A stretch of 64,000 nt of DNA, taken from the NCBI GenBank assembly GCA_021014325.1, contig CM037474.1:2484501-2548500 (forward strand). Direction: 5' to 3'. Positions 40,001 to 49,922 of the stretch are shown in pieces. Both the position numbers and the translations under genes were made by a program. Source of the DNA: Plazaster borealis. Taxonomy: Eukaryota > Echinodermata > Asteroidea > Forcipulatida > Labidiasteridae. The notes below the pieces were generated by a model, which saw only the letters and a program-made list of their open reading frames with translations, was not told the DNA's origin and ran no database searches. Numbering within the stretch: the first letter of the stretch is position 1; the number at the start of each line of letters is the position of its first letter.

Positions 40001-43000
40001 GTCAGTCAGGCGGCTGACGTGTATATTCACCCGGACACTCCATTGCATAGTGTTTCCCCCGTACAAAGTGGGACAGAAGGTACTGGAATTCATGCTCACA
40101 ATCTCCCATTTTCCATGGGTTATTGTGTATTCCCGATTCCAGACATGTGTCCTGTTTACAGACATTTGTTATACAAATGTGGCTTACAAGAACATACACA
40201 TTGCTACCATTGCTTATCATTGTATTTGTCTCAAATGTTTTACTGTATGTGAGCATATTAAGTACCCTTTTTGGGATATCAAGGTAAATTGAATTTAAAT
40301 TAAATTGAATTTAAATGGATGGTAAGTTCGAGTGTTCCGAGATTCCGGCATACCATGGCAGATTATCGGCCGTGGCTTTTGGCCGAGGTTTTGCAATTCG
40401 TGATGAAGGCATACTCATATTTTCTCACAAGAGAACAACAAATCCCAATGAATATGTGAGAACCTTTGCTGTATTTCCTTTGTCAAGTCCATGGTTTCAT
40501 TGTGGCAAGGGTATTTTCATAGGAAAATGATTACTCCAGACGTTCTAATAAAGTTCAAAAAAATAATATCGCGCAGAGGCATGGAAAATATTTTGAAATA
40601 ATGATGCAAAGTGATAAATACAAAAGTCTGAATCGCAATGATGACTGTATACAGTGCTGAATTTACAGGCTTTAGGTTATTTTATGGTGGAGGGTTGACC
40701 ACAAATTATCAAAGATTGTTGATTACAAAAAAACACATCTGCAGAGAAGCCTGTATTGAAAAGTGTAAGAAATCTCAAATATGCCCTTTATAAAATTTCC
40801 TTCAGAATGTAAGAAATATAATCTCAACTTATTTCACAGTGTAAGTTGCCGAACTCAATCAAGAGTTGAAAGTGTGGTGTCAGTATCTCTGACTGTAATG
40901 GCAGGCGATGAGTCAACACTACAGAAAAGCTCAGGAGATGTCAACTTTGAATATAGGGTAGGTTTGATTTCAATGGTGTCTACAGTGATGATAAATAAAA
41001 ATTGAACAACTGGAAAAAGGAAATTTACTCTTCGTATGAAAATAACTCAATTTTTACACGAGATGTATGGAAAGTCCACCTTCTGATTTAGATGATTTGT
41101 ATACTGCTCTAATTGCTTGCAGTCAGGAGGATTTGAAACTTTGTATGGTGTGAATACAATCAAGTGAGGTTTGCAGAGACACTATATGTACATAAACTTT
41201 ATCTATGAAGTGTGGTGGTTCTGAAAAGAACCGGTGGCTTAACAACTCGACGTTTCGATCTGTGTGCTCCGATGGTCTTCAGGAGAACGACATTCAATTA
41301 ATTCAATTCAATTGCATTTAATTAACTTTGGGAAATTTGAGTATCATTTCTCAAAAACTAAACCACTGTGAAAAATAATTTCACTATAGGTGTGATAGGT
41401 TTGAGGGCTGCACATCATAAGTTCTTCATTTATTTTTTGAGATTTCCACCAACCTCTGTCAATAACTGATTCTAGCTCCACCCCAATGACATCAAAGATA
41501 TGATTATTTCTAGATAAGATAAGGAAATGATTTATTCCTTCTGTTGTCGACAAATAGAAGGACACATGGCCTGGTTGATGTTGAATGTCTTCTATGTTTG
41601 TTTTTCTGGTTCTGATTTTCCTGCCAGGTTCCATCGATTACAAGTTTCAGTCCTGGTTTTGGACCAGCAGCTGGTGGGACTCATATAACAATCAACGGAA
41701 TGGCTCTAAATACAGGACGGAATATTGAGGCATTCATTGGTGATACAGCTTGCATTATAACAAGGCAAGTAACGATCACTGTACATGTGGATAACAATTA
41801 AGACACTGTATCATTTACTTGAGGTAGAGCCTATTATCAGAGATTTTCTTTATTACTCTTTTAGGTTGAGGTCTAATCAGAATCGCATCGATGATTAACA
41901 GTTGGTTAAGAAAATACTTTTACAGTGATGTGTCATCTGCTGTATAACTTTGATTTATTTTACAGCCCAGTGAATGAGACGGAAGCAGTGTGCACAAGCT
42001 CTGAGGGGTCTGTTGGGCAGACAGAAGTTCTCAAGATGTCTTTTGATGGGGCAGACAAAACAAGCCAGATGTACAATTTCACCAACAACCCTGTCATTAC
42101 TGAAGTCAAACCAACCAGCACTATCGATTCGTGAGTACATCTAAGAACATTAGTTGTTAAAATACAAGTGAAACTGTTATATTTCTGTTGCAATATAACA
42201 GCATCTCATTTGACCGCAATGTTAAATTTGTATTTTAAAAGGCTGCAGTTTTAAGAGTAAGTTGAAGCTAAATGAGTCAACAAATTGGAAATCGCATTGA
42301 ACACGCTTTAAAACTGAAATTGTAAAATGTGCTCATTATTTCCTGATCAGATTAGCTACTGGTATCCTGTTTTCTTGAATCCTTTGATTTTATTGTCAAT
42401 ACTCAGTGGTGGTCGGGAAATGATTGTCATCGGGAAATATCTAAACACTACCCAGATGGCTTCACTTGTTGTTACAGTTGCTACACAAATCACTCAAACT
42501 AAAAGATCAGTTAGTAGTGATGAACCTAATAATACCAAGTTTGTAGAGGTGAGTCAACAGGCCATACAATTTTTTAAATCTTACATCATAACAATTTCAT
42601 TGATTTAATGTAAATCACAACGACCATCCCACATAACACCTGTTTTGGGCTCCCTGATCGAGAGTCAATTTCTCACAAAATTTGTCTGTTAACTTATCGT
42701 GCCCTACATTTCTTGCCTCATTTTTTCTCTTGCTGTCACTCGTCCTGGTCTATGATCATCTAGAGCCCATAAACTTGTTTTTAGCCTCGTTTCAAAACAA
42801 GCTGGGGACAGGGCATTTGCTACAGCAGCTTACCGTTTGTGAAATTTGTTACAGCTGCAGATACAAACATCTAGTTCCTTAAGTACATTTAAATCTCAAC
42901 TCAAAACGCATTTGTTGTCTCTAGGTTGTTCTCGCTCATGGAGGTGCCTTGAGCACTCTAAGGGTGGATATTCACGCATTATGAGTTTTGCTATTTTTAT

Positions 43001-45339
43001 TTTTATTTTGTGAACAAAAACAATTTATGAATTTTTTGTTTTACAAATTGTGTATTTTTAGAGCTGTGCTATGGAAGGCCCAGGGTTCATGCGTTGCCAG
43101 ACGCCCAATATAACCTCGGCATTAAGCAGCGCTTTATCTCAACGTAATGTGACCTTTGGCTTCATTATGGACGGTGTCAGTGACCTCTTAACGTGGTCAG
43201 AAGACAACGACATTGACTTGGAGTTCTTTCCTGATCCGGAGTATGACGAGTTTGAAAACGGCATGTATGAGAAGACGGAAGAGTTCATGACAATCAAGGT
43301 GAGAATTTATCAATGAAGTTTAATCAAATTGATTGTTGATAAATTCCCATTTCATAATTCCAATACATAAACTATATTATTTGTGTTTTACCTACACATT
43401 GATTGATGTGTGTTATTCACTGTATTCTCTGTACTTTCCTGAGTTCCTGCGAAAAAAATCCACAGGCATATTACTAGGGTGGGATTCAAACCCACGACCT
43501 GTGCCATGCCAGAGCTGATGTCTAACAACTAGACCAGCAAGCTTGCCCGTTATCTAGAGGCAGTTTGAATGCTATGTTTTAGCAGTGGATACCACAACAA
43601 TTTTATTAGATGTTTAATTTGTATCAAGGGTAAAGATACATACTCAGTCACAAGCTAAATTGCTGCAATAGTATGTTTTGGGCAAGCTGTATTTAAGATC
43701 CAGTTTCACTCTTAGTCTGCTTGTTTGTCTATTTCTTTGTGACTATTGCTCGTACATTTTTGCTTAAACCTTGGACTCTGCGAGGCAACGATTTAAAAAA
43801 CTGTATTTTAACGGTTCCTCTTTTTCTTAAAATTTTATAACTGATACAAATGTATTGATAATAGCATGATGGTGGCATGGTTGGCTTGTGCTTAAAGTGC
43901 TCGCCTCTCACCAATGTGGCCCTGGTTCAATTCCCGACTAAGGCCATATATGAGTAGAGTTGTGCGTTGGTTCTCTCCTGTGCCACAAGGGTTTTTCTCT
44001 GAGCCCTCTGGTTTTCCTCCCTCTTTTGATCTCTGGCTGTGTTCCGTGGTCGTAATCGGGTTGATGTGGCTGGCTGCCAAAAGCACCCTCGCATGCCTGC
44101 TTCTCGAACATGTTGTAGCTGCGTCCTTCACAATTCAGCTTCTAAGCTGCGAGTAAGGATGATTAGCTCCACAATAGACTGTGCAAGTCTCGTGCGTATT
44201 CGAACATTGCATAGTGGTCCCAAAAATGTTTGAATACGCGCGAGACTTGCATGGTCTGTTATGGTAACTGATATCTAATACTAGCTCAGAGGGAGATGGA
44301 GTTCCTGTAAATGATTGAAGGTTTAAAACTCGCTTGGATCCAAGTATCAATTGATTTGATGAAAATTATTTTGTAATTGTGAGTAATTTCAGCTGTGATA
44401 TGGTCATTGAAATATATTCTGTTTGATTCAGGGTGAACGAATCAACAATGCAATTACTGCCTCGGAAATCATCGTTCATGTTGGAGCAATGAGATGTCTT
44501 GTGACCTTCATTGAAGAAACAACTCTTGGTTGTAATTTACCCGAGGAGCAACCATCTGCTGGAGACTTCAAGGGCCAAGACAAAGAGAGAGGGCTTCCTG
44601 TGGTCTGGGTAAGTCTTAAAACAACTCTTGGTTGTAATTTACTTGAGAAACAACCCTTTGACCAGGACTTCTTGGGTCAAGACACAGAGAGAGGGCTTCC
44701 TGTGGTCTGGGCAGGTCTTAAGACAAATATCAGTTGTAACTTAATTGAGAAAGAACCATCTGCCGGGGACTTCAAGGACCAAGACATAGAAAGAGGGCTT
44801 CCTGAGACAAATCTCAGTTCTGTTTTACTTGAGGAGCAACTATCTGACCAAGACTTTTCGGGTCAAGACACAGAAAGGGCTTCATGTGGTCTGGTTAAGT
44901 CTTGAGATAAATCTCAGTTATAATTTACTTGAGTAACAACCATCTTAACAGGATTTCTTGTGTCAAGACACCGAGAGATAAATCTAGGATAAGTAGTTTC
45001 TGTAGGTCTACAGACATTTCTCAGGAATCAAATCAAACCAAAACAAGTAGTAGAACTACCCCTGATTGCACCTTGCTCCTCTTCTCTCTTCAGGTAATTC
45101 ACAGCAATCTAGAGTTCCGTATAGGTTACATTTCCTATCCCCCTCCTGACTTGTTAACAATCCTACTCCCATCAGTCAGTGGAGCAGTCGTGGTATGCAT
45201 TCTCTTCCTTGTTTTGTGCTTCTCTGCTCAGCTGTACGGATCCAAAAGAAACGCTAGACTCATCCAGGAAGACATGAGATCCATGGAAGTGGATCTGTCA
45301 GATGAGATCAAACAAGGTATGGAGGTCCTACAAAGATAA
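29866..45339 (+). CDS. Plexin-family receptor, gene 2 (truncated after transmembrane exon)
   Basis: An inverted paralogue of gene 1. Coding exons 1-21 match gene 1 in length and phase, except for coding exon 1 (1164 versus 1155 coding nt) and the intact exon-2 pair. They join to about 1326 codons: signal peptide, sema, PSI1-3, IPT repeats, transmembrane helix and the first juxtamembrane residues. After exon 21 the intron is homologous to gene 1 for about 217 bp, then becomes BEL LTR. No cytoplasmic GAP exon follows. Retention of the intron would add six residues and a stop at 45339. The gene may therefore encode a receptor without a GAP domain, or the missing exons may lie elsewhere because of a scaffold misjoin. 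Confidence 0.9.
31891..31999 (+). CDS. Gene 2 alternative sema exon 2a
   Basis: 109 nt, phase 0 in, phase 1 out. Acceptor TGTCTAG, donor CAG/GTATTA. Encodes VSPDRFLCHPIEGSNQAYKY, then AKGIDVIISNAVLELS. It is the intact form of the copy that is broken in gene 1. Only 35 nt separate it from exon 2b, so both cannot readily be spliced into one mRNA. Confidence 0.85.
32035..32146 (+). CDS. Gene 2 alternative sema exon 2b
   Basis: 112 nt (one codon longer), same phases as 2a. Acceptor TTTCTAG, donor CAG/GTAAAT. Encodes FSPDGYLCHPVGDNGDLLYR, then YAKSIDVTASSAVLELS. This is the positional equivalent of gene 1 exon 2. Confidence 0.87.
32473..32561 (+). CDS. Gene 2 coding exon 3: late sema
   Basis: 89 nt. 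Acceptor GTTGACAG, donor AAG/GTTAGT. Encodes TLMSSIITTTEMNHTVAIIG and NNSNGTLLK. Same length and phase as gene 1. Confidence 0.9.
32735..33800. repeat. About 1.07 kb insertion unique to gene 2 intron 3
   Basis: Gene 1 runs directly from GTTTAACCTGTAAAT into GAATTTATGTGGTAAT, while gene 2 has about 1 kb between. It includes a minus-strand tRNA-like unit at 32985-33230 (A-box TAGCTCAGTTGGTAGAGC, B-box GGTTCGAAT). Confidence 0.75.
34020..34148 (+). CDS. Gene 2 coding exon 4: end of sema
   Basis: 129 nt. Acceptor TTACAG, donor AAAAG/GTACAATAAC. Protein as gene 1 with one change (KINDT for KINDG). Confidence 0.92.
34628..34734 (+). CDS. Gene 2 coding exon 5: PSI1, first part
   Basis: 107 nt. Acceptor TTCTGAAG, donor ACA/GTAAGT. 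Encodes MRVENCGQYTTCEMCIGRDA, then DPYCGWCTLQRQ. A relic of a second exon 5 start (AAGATGCATGTTGAAAATT) follows at about 34759. Confidence 0.92.
34793..35156. mobile_element. TTAA-flanked inverted-repeat element in gene 2 intron 5
   Basis: 364 bp with ends TTAAAGGAACATTACAGAA and the complement of TTAAAGGAACGTTACAGAA. Gene 3 carries the flanks without the insert (near 51895). The arms differ from the 20170 family, so this is a second TTAA family. Confidence 0.82.
35293..35425 (+). CDS. Gene 2 coding exon 6: PSI1 end and linker
   Basis: 133 nt. Acceptor TGACTAG, donor CAG/GTAAGA. Encodes CTLYSECNMPDVSTRWL and ITLTEQQ, with few changes from gene 1. Confidence 0.9.
35720..35873 (+). CDS. Gene 2 coding exon 7
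   Basis: 154 nt. Acceptor TTGCCAG, donor GAG/GTAAGT. Same module as gene 1 exon 7 (VSVEQLPDLLTSMRYECWFG). Confidence 0.9.
36252..36351 (+). CDS. Gene 2 coding exon 8
   Basis: 100 nt. Acceptor TTCCAG, donor TTC/GTAAGA. Encodes DDAVMVTLNVHSSQTSVSFV, more changed from gene 1 than its neighbours. Confidence 0.87.
36606..36723 (+). CDS. Gene 2 coding exon 9: PSI2
   Basis: 118 nt. Acceptor TGTAG, donor AAC/GTAAGA. PSI cysteine pattern kept (SCVSCVGSQWACDWC). Confidence 0.9.
36946..37080 (+). CDS. Gene 2 coding exon 10
   Basis: 135 nt. Acceptor TCTTTAG, donor CAG/GTTAGT. Encodes NPALSSPKGPGSCPQLLAQS onward. Same phase as gene 1. Confidence 0.88.
37675..37770 (+). CDS. Gene 2 coding exon 11
   Basis: 96 nt. 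Acceptor CTCTCAG, donor GCT/GTAAGT. Encodes ITSFECSFNIEGIRRSTTAQ and DTIVCDLKA. The preceding intron carries about 300 bp absent from gene 1, including a partial tRNA-like repeat near 37270-37400. Confidence 0.88.
37892..38000 (+). CDS. Gene 2 coding exon 12
   Basis: 109 nt. Acceptor TTCCACAG, donor ATG/GTGAGT. One residue differs from gene 1. Confidence 0.88.
38488..38669 (+). CDS. Gene 2 coding exon 13: PSI3
   Basis: 182 nt. Acceptor GGTACAG, donor GGG/GTAAGT. PSI3 cysteines intact (CGVLKPDCSRC, ECVWCNAMC). Confidence 0.91.
38934..39320. mobile_element. TTAA-flanked inverted-repeat element in gene 2 intron 13
   Basis: The shared counterpart of gene 1 15610-15995 in the opposite orientation: ends TTAAAGGTAGGGTCATA and complement. 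Confidence 0.82.
39500..39654 (+). CDS. Gene 2 coding exon 14: IPT1 start
   Basis: 155 nt. Acceptor TGTTTAG, donor AAG/GTAAGA. Encodes VYPLTGPIEGNTIVSVMGTD onward. Confidence 0.91.
40315..40527 (+). other. Intronic ORF paired with gene 1 14364-14700
   Basis: 71 codons (MDGKFECSEIPAYHGRLSAV start), ending early because of a stop after GIFIGK. The AATAAA and A-rich end are retained near 40550. Function unknown. Confidence 0.3.
40840..40957 (+). CDS. Gene 2 coding exon 15: IPT1 end
   Basis: 118 nt. Acceptor TTTCACAG, donor AGG/GTAGGT. VESVV replaces VECVV of gene 1, losing a cysteine. Confidence 0.9.
41628..41764 (+). CDS. Gene 2 coding exon 16: IPT2 start, GC donor
   Basis: 137 nt. Acceptor CTGCCAG, donor AAG/GCAAGT, the same non-canonical GC as gene 1. 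Confidence 0.91.
41966..42130 (+). CDS. Gene 2 coding exon 17: IPT2 end
   Basis: 165 nt. Acceptor TTTACAG, donor TTC/GTGAGT. Several replacements near the 3' end (VKPTSTIDS against VRRTSSIYS). Confidence 0.9.
42407..42548 (+). CDS. Gene 2 coding exon 18: IPT3 start
   Basis: 142 nt. Acceptor ACTCAG, donor GAG/GTGAGT. Encodes SGGREMIVIGKYLNTTQMAS onward. Confidence 0.9.
43062..43298 (+). CDS. Gene 2 coding exon 19: IPT3
   Basis: 237 nt. Acceptor TTTTTAG, donor AAG/GTGAGA. A single E to D change from gene 1. Confidence 0.92.
43868..44170 (+). repeat. SINE in gene 2 intron 19
   Basis: Head GGTGGCATGGTTGGCTTGTG, B-box GGTTCAATTCCCGAC. Nearly identical to gene 1 10855-11135. The other tRNA-like unit lies at 43470-43560 on the minus strand. 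Confidence 0.6.
44176..44257. mobile_element. Hairpin element in gene 2 intron 19
   Basis: Counterpart of 10734-10814: arms AGACTGTGCAAGTCTCGTGC and complement around a short loop. Confidence 0.8.
44432..44608 (+). CDS. Gene 2 coding exon 20: last IPT block
   Basis: 177 nt. Acceptor GATTCAG, donor TGG/GTAAGT. If this donor is skipped, the frame continues through the 102 bp repeats to a stop at 44905, adding a 99-residue repetitive tail before the membrane helix. Confidence 0.9.
44510..45000 (+). repeat. 102 bp in-frame tandem array from exon 20 and its donor (gene 2)
   Basis: Five degenerate copies: about 44519 (within the exon), 44621, 44723, 44810 and 44907. Copy 3 has a deletion. Unit markers are TGTAATTTACTTGAG and GAGAGGGCTTCCTGTGG. 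The original donor GTAAGT becomes GCAGGT in copy 2 and TTAAGT in copy 4. Confidence 0.87.
45094..45316 (+). CDS. Gene 2 coding exon 21: transmembrane exon
   Basis: 223 nt. Acceptor TCTTCAG, donor CAAG/GTATGG. Protein identical to gene 1: IPT end, helix AVVVCILFLVLCF, stop-transfer GSKRNAR. The last plexin exon visible for this gene. Confidence 0.94.
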
Positions 45340-45533
45340 CATTGCTCTGTCATCGTTTAGTTCTTCTGAACGTAATTTTTTGGGAGCAGATTTTCAAGAT
45401 AATTGAAGAATCAAGATGTTTTCGGAGTTTACAATCCCCTTCTCTCGTTGTTTAAATGTATCTGATGGTGTTAATGGCATGTCTTGTTTCAACCCTAGCA
45501 GAGTCTTTCTCAAAGGCTAAATGAAAATATTGA

Positions 45534-46426
45534 TGTAGCCTGTGATGCTACAGGTCGTCGCTTATTTAAATTCAGGAATATTTTACTCAGCAATGAGACG
45601 CACCAAAATTAACTGTTAAACTTTTATTTTATTGATCTTGATCTGCAGGTAAAATTACTTTATAATTACTGTTATTGACAAATAAACTTTAATTTGATGA
45701 TTGAGTTCTGATTGTATCCAGATGACTAATTAGTGTTGACGGTTGACTATTGAAGTAGAGGTGGCAATTAATTTACTGGATGGCGGTAGTAGGTGGTGTT
45801 TGGTGACTACAGTGTAGTTGGTGAAGGTGGTGAAGGTGGTTCAACTAAAATACATAAAGAGAGAATAACAGGTTGCATATTAAATACATGAACCAAGGTC
45901 ACATTTTGACTTAAACTTCTAGATCATTATGAATTAACTCCTAAACTTGTGAACCTGTCAATTTACTGCAAATATCTAATGAATCTTCATACAAGAAACC
46001 AATTATTGTAAACTACATAAACTACATAATCAATGGCATCAATAACGCATGAACGTATAATACTAATAGTAATACAGAGCAATGGGCCTACATGTCATGT
46101 ACATGCATGTACACACGTGTAATTTCCACTCAACAAAAAAGCTTAATTTTGTATAACAAAAACACTTCCAAATTACTCGATATCGACAATAACAATGGTA
46201 AATAAAATGAGAACACTCACTTTGCTGAGCTGCCTAGGTTCTAGTGGCAATAGATGTCTTAAATAAATGGTTTTGTTCCTTTCTGTATCTTGGCAATTTG
46301 TAGCGTGACAATTTACAACCATGGTACAACATAATGTGTCTTGAAAAATAGCGCCCTCTATTGATTATTGAAAAGGCGAGGCGCTGCACAAAAAAGGTAA
46401 ACAAAAAAGATATTCTGGCGGCTACA
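45534..46426 (-). repeat. 3' LTR of BEL/Pao element
   Basis: 893 bp bounded by TGTAGCC and GGCTACA, which are inverted ends. On the minus strand the adjacent internal sequence is purine-rich (AGGGGCCGGGA), a polypurine tract, which identifies this as the 3' LTR. It directly abuts gene 2 intron 21 sequence ending AAAATATTGA. Confidence 0.85.
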
Positions 46427-46554
46427 TCCCGGCCCCTAATGACTGTATCCGGGAAACAGCATTACAAAAAAAAAAGACAGAATATTAATCAGAACAATCA
46501 TCAGTGTCCAAAATGTTCTTAGCGAGTCAGTCCAATCCTTGCTGGTTACGCGGT

Positions 46555-48402
46555 CTAAATCTCTTCACCCTCTAGGAGGCACAGCTTGTCTATGGGTCGG
46601 GTGTAAACTCCTGACTGCGTCTTCAACTGTACGGATCTGACCTTGCCGTCCTTGCCTTGGAAGGTTTCTCTCACAAGTCCTAGAGGCCATTGGTATCTTT
46701 GGGTGTTTTCATGCATGACAAGCACCAGATCTCCAGAGCGAACGTTGCGTTGAGGATTAAGCCATTTCTGCCTCTCCTGCAGCTGTGGGAGATACTCCTT
46801 GAGCCATCTCTGCCAGAATATGTCAGACAGATATTGTACTTGACGCCAACGTCTCCTGTAGATGTCTTGTTTCACAAATTTACCTGGTGGTAGTTGAGGA
46901 CCCGAACGAAGAAGCAGCAGGTGATTTGGGGTAAGTGGCATCGGGTCGCGCATATCATCCGACAGCTTGGTGATGGGTCGTCCGTTAACAATCCCTTCGA
47001 CAAGGCACATGAGTGTCAGGAGCCCTTCGTCATCGAGTGTCTGCTGATGAAGCAAGTTGTTGAGAATTGCTCGAACGGTCCTAATCTGCCGCTCCCAAAC
47101 GCCTCCAAAATGACTGGCTGCAGGTGGATTGAAGATCCACTGAATCTCCTCTTGGCACAGAAAGCTGTCAATCTGATGTTGGTTCCATTCCTGGATAGCT
47201 TGACGGAGTTCTCGCATCCCTCCAACAAAATTTGTTCCGTTGTCTGAACGAATCTCTACTGGCTTTCCCCGACGACTGATGAATTGCTGCATTGCGTTGA
47301 TGAAAGAGTCCGTATCCAAGCTATGGCTCACTTCGAGGTGAATTGCCCTGGTGGCAAGACATGTAAAGATACAACCATATCTCTTCTGCATACTTCTAGC
47401 TCGCTTTACCATGAATGGACCGAAGAAGTCTACTCCTACCATACTGAAAGGTGGCAGTTCTGGAGTAACTCTGTCTTTTGGCAAGTCTGCCATTTGTTGT
47501 GTCATCATAGGTGCCCTCTGCTTGCGACATGGGATGCATGAGTTGATGACATTCTTCACAGCTGTACGTCCCTTGATGATCCAGAATTTCTGACGGATGT
47601 CGGCAAGAGTGCGCTCACTTCCAGAGTGACAAGCGATGGTATGGTAGTGCCTTATTATCAGGGTTGTCAGTGGATGTCTTGTTGGCAATATCCAAGGGTG
47701 CTTGATGTTGTCGGTGAAGGAAGCATTGGCTAGCCGCCCGCCAACTTGGATTATACCATCTCCTGACTTAGTTGGGTTCAGCTTGCGGTAGCCACCGGAC
47801 TTCAACAGGGTGTCATCAAAGTTAGCCTGCTGAATTCGTCTTATAATCTCTTTCTCAGCAGCTTGTATCTCCTTGACAGTCAGATACCGGGAAGGCTTGA
47901 AGTCCATGTCTATTTTCTTCACTCTGGCAAGAAGGATGGCTTTGGCACGGAGAATCCATGCAACTGCTCTTCTCAGGCGGTACCATGAAGAATATCTCTC
48001 CAATAGGGTGTCTACAGCTTCAGGAATATCTTTGGTTGCCTCAACTGAGTAGACTTGTGTAACTGTCTTAAGCTCCATGTCTATAGGCAGAGTCATCTTG
48101 TCAAATTCAGGTTGATTGGGCCATTTATCTTCCTCGAGCTGAAGAAATTGTGGTCCATGAAGCCAACGTTTGCTGTCAATGAGCTGCTGTGCTTGAAGTC
48201 CTCGGGAGACATCGTCTGCTGGATTGGAGCTTGTATCAACATGTTTCCACTGCTGTGGTGTGGAATGCTCAAGTATCTTTGAAACACGGTTGGCAACAAA
48301 GGTTTGGAATCTCTTATCCTCATTTCTCAGATACTGCAACACAATCATGCTATCGCTCCAGTAGACTGTCTCCTGCAATGGTAGTGTCAGATGACGACGC
48401 AT
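46555..48402 (-). CDS. BEL/Pao RNase H end and integrase, 615 codons
   Basis: RNase H: VYWSDSMIVLQYL and NPADDVSRG. Integrase: an H-x-H and CIPC zinc-binding region near 47540-47650, then the DDE triad: D in VGVDFFGPF (about 47428), D in SDNGTNF (about 47243), E in VWERQIR (about 47093). It ends with the basic C-terminal domain. It reaches a stop at 46555. Confidence 0.9.
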   Translation of the reverse strand: MRRHLTLPLQETVYWSDSMIVLQYLRNEDKRFQTFVANRVSKILEHSTPQQWKHVDTSSNPADDVSRGLQAQQLIDSKRWLHGPQFLQLEEDKWPNQPEFDKMTLPIDMELKTVTQVYSVEATKDIPEAVDTLLERYSSWYRLRRAVAWILRAKAILLARVKKIDMDFKPSRYLTVKEIQAAEKEIIRRIQQANFDDTLLKSGGYRKLNPTKSGDGIIQVGGRLANASFTDNIKHPWILPTRHPLTTLIIRHYHTIACHSGSERTLADIRQKFWIIKGRTAVKNVINSCIPCRKQRAPMMTQQMADLPKDRVTPELPPFSMVGVDFFGPFMVKRARSMQKRYGCIFTCLATRAIHLEVSHSLDTDSFINAMQQFISRRGKPVEIRSDNGTNFVGGMRELRQAIQEWNQHQIDSFLCQEEIQWIFNPPAASHFGGVWERQIRTVRAILNNLLHQQTLDDEGLLTLMCLVEGIVNGRPITKLSDDMRDPMPLTPNHLLLLRSGPQLPPGKFVKQDIYRRRWRQVQYLSDIFWQRWLKEYLPQLQERQKWLNPQRNVRSGDLVLVMHENTQRYQWPLGLVRETFQGKDGKVRSVQLKTQSGVYTRPIDKLCLLEGEEI

Positions 48403-48878
48403 TGTTTCATCGAGCTTGACAGAAATGACTGCTGCAGAAAGTTCAAGGCGGGAATTGTTGTTGTCTTAAGAGGTGCCAGCTTTGCTTTGGCCATGAGCAG
48501 TACACAGTGTACCAAACCACTGGAATCCTGAAGTCGCAGGTAAGTAACAGCTCCAAAACCCCTTTCAGAAGCATCCGCAAAATGGTGCAACTGCGCTGAA
48601 GTGATGGTGTCGTAATTTAGTGGCTTGACACAACGTGGTATTGACATCTTCTGAAGGAGTGGCAAATCGGCCATCCACCGGATCCACTGCTCTTTGATGG
48701 AGTCGGGATTGGATCATCCCATCCAATTTTCATCCTGCACAGCGACTGGAAAAGCATTTTAGCAGTGAGCACAAACGGACTGGCATATCCTAGGGGTCAT
48801 ACACAGAACTCACTGTTCCCAGCAGTCCACGTCGTGTCAACGACTTCTCCGTCACATTCACATTGAATGTAAAGGCAT
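48402..48878 (-). pseudogene. BEL/Pao RT connection and RNase H start (broken)
   Basis: HHFADASERGFGAV near 48570 is the first RNase H aspartate motif. The frame is lost near 48470 and resumes in the next segment. 48675-48878 is degraded connection sequence with no continuous frame. Confidence 0.7.
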
Positions 48879-49887
48879 CAGACTCGATGTCCCATAGCAC
48901 ACCCAGTGCTCGCTCTGCAGGAAGTGTCTGGTCCAGGTCTAATGATGGCACTCCTTCGCTCGTTCAGCTTCAGGGACTGATCGCAGGACTTCCTGGAGTT
49001 ACTAATCCACTTAGTGAGACGAAATCCACCGGATGCCAAAACCTCACGAAGTTGTCTGACAAGTCTGATGGCTTCTTGCTCTGAAGCGACTGACTTGAGG
49101 CAATCATCGACGTAGAAATTGTTGTCTATGGTGTCTATGGTATTGGCGTCAAAGCCCTCCATGTTGTCTTGTGCTGTACGCTTTAAGGCAAAGTTTGCAC
49201 AGCTTGGTGACCAAATGCCTCCAAACAAGTGAGATGTCATTCAAACGCCTTAGGAACCCCACTTATGTCATTGTCGTCCCACCACAGGAAACGCAGAACG
49301 TCGCGGTCCGGCTTATTCACGTGCACCTGGTGAAACATGCCTTCAACGTCTGCCATCAGGGCGATGGTGTCTTGCCGGAACTGAATCAACACTCCCACTA
49401 GCTTGTTTGTCATGTCTGGGCCCTGATGAACTTTGTCGTTGAGTGACACACCTCGGTAACGAGCAGCACAGTCGAACACTATGCGCACCTTTCCCGGTTT
49501 GCGTGGGTGAAGGACTGGATGGTGTGGCAAATACCAAACTGCTCCATCTTCTCTGTTCAGATCATGTTGGGGTACCTCCTCTGCATATCCTTTATTCATC
49601 AAATCTTGGATGCCTGCAATGTACTTCTCCTTCATGTCTGAGTCTCGGCCTAGTCGTCTCCCTAGCAGACGGAGTCTTTGTTCGGCAACTGCCTTGTTGT
49701 CTGGTAATTGAGGTGGGCGCATCTTAAAGGGAATGTTCATGCTATAGTGTACTCCATCTCGGCACAATGACTGCTCCCAGGTAGAGATAACTTTCTTATC
49801 ACTGATTGACATACTTCTCGTCACCTCCAGTGCCGTCCAGTTTCCAGAACTTTTCCACTTGTTGCTGTAGACTTGTGTCTGTATCAA
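48878..49887 (-). pseudogene. BEL/Pao reverse transcriptase (frameshifted)
   Basis: The first part (49237-49887) has the WYLPHHPV block and the ALMADVEGMFHQV catalytic aspartate motif. The second (48878-49240) has FYVDDC near 49105-49117. The two parts are in different frames, joined by a break near 49240. Confidence 0.85.
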
Positions 49888-49922
49888 TGAAGAAAGAAGT
49901 TGAACGGCTTAGGGGCCCAGTC

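Noticed and set aside
43892..44233. Several open frames of 64-80 codons in intron 19
   Set aside because: They lie wholly in a SINE shared with gene 1 and have no start, domain or splice context.
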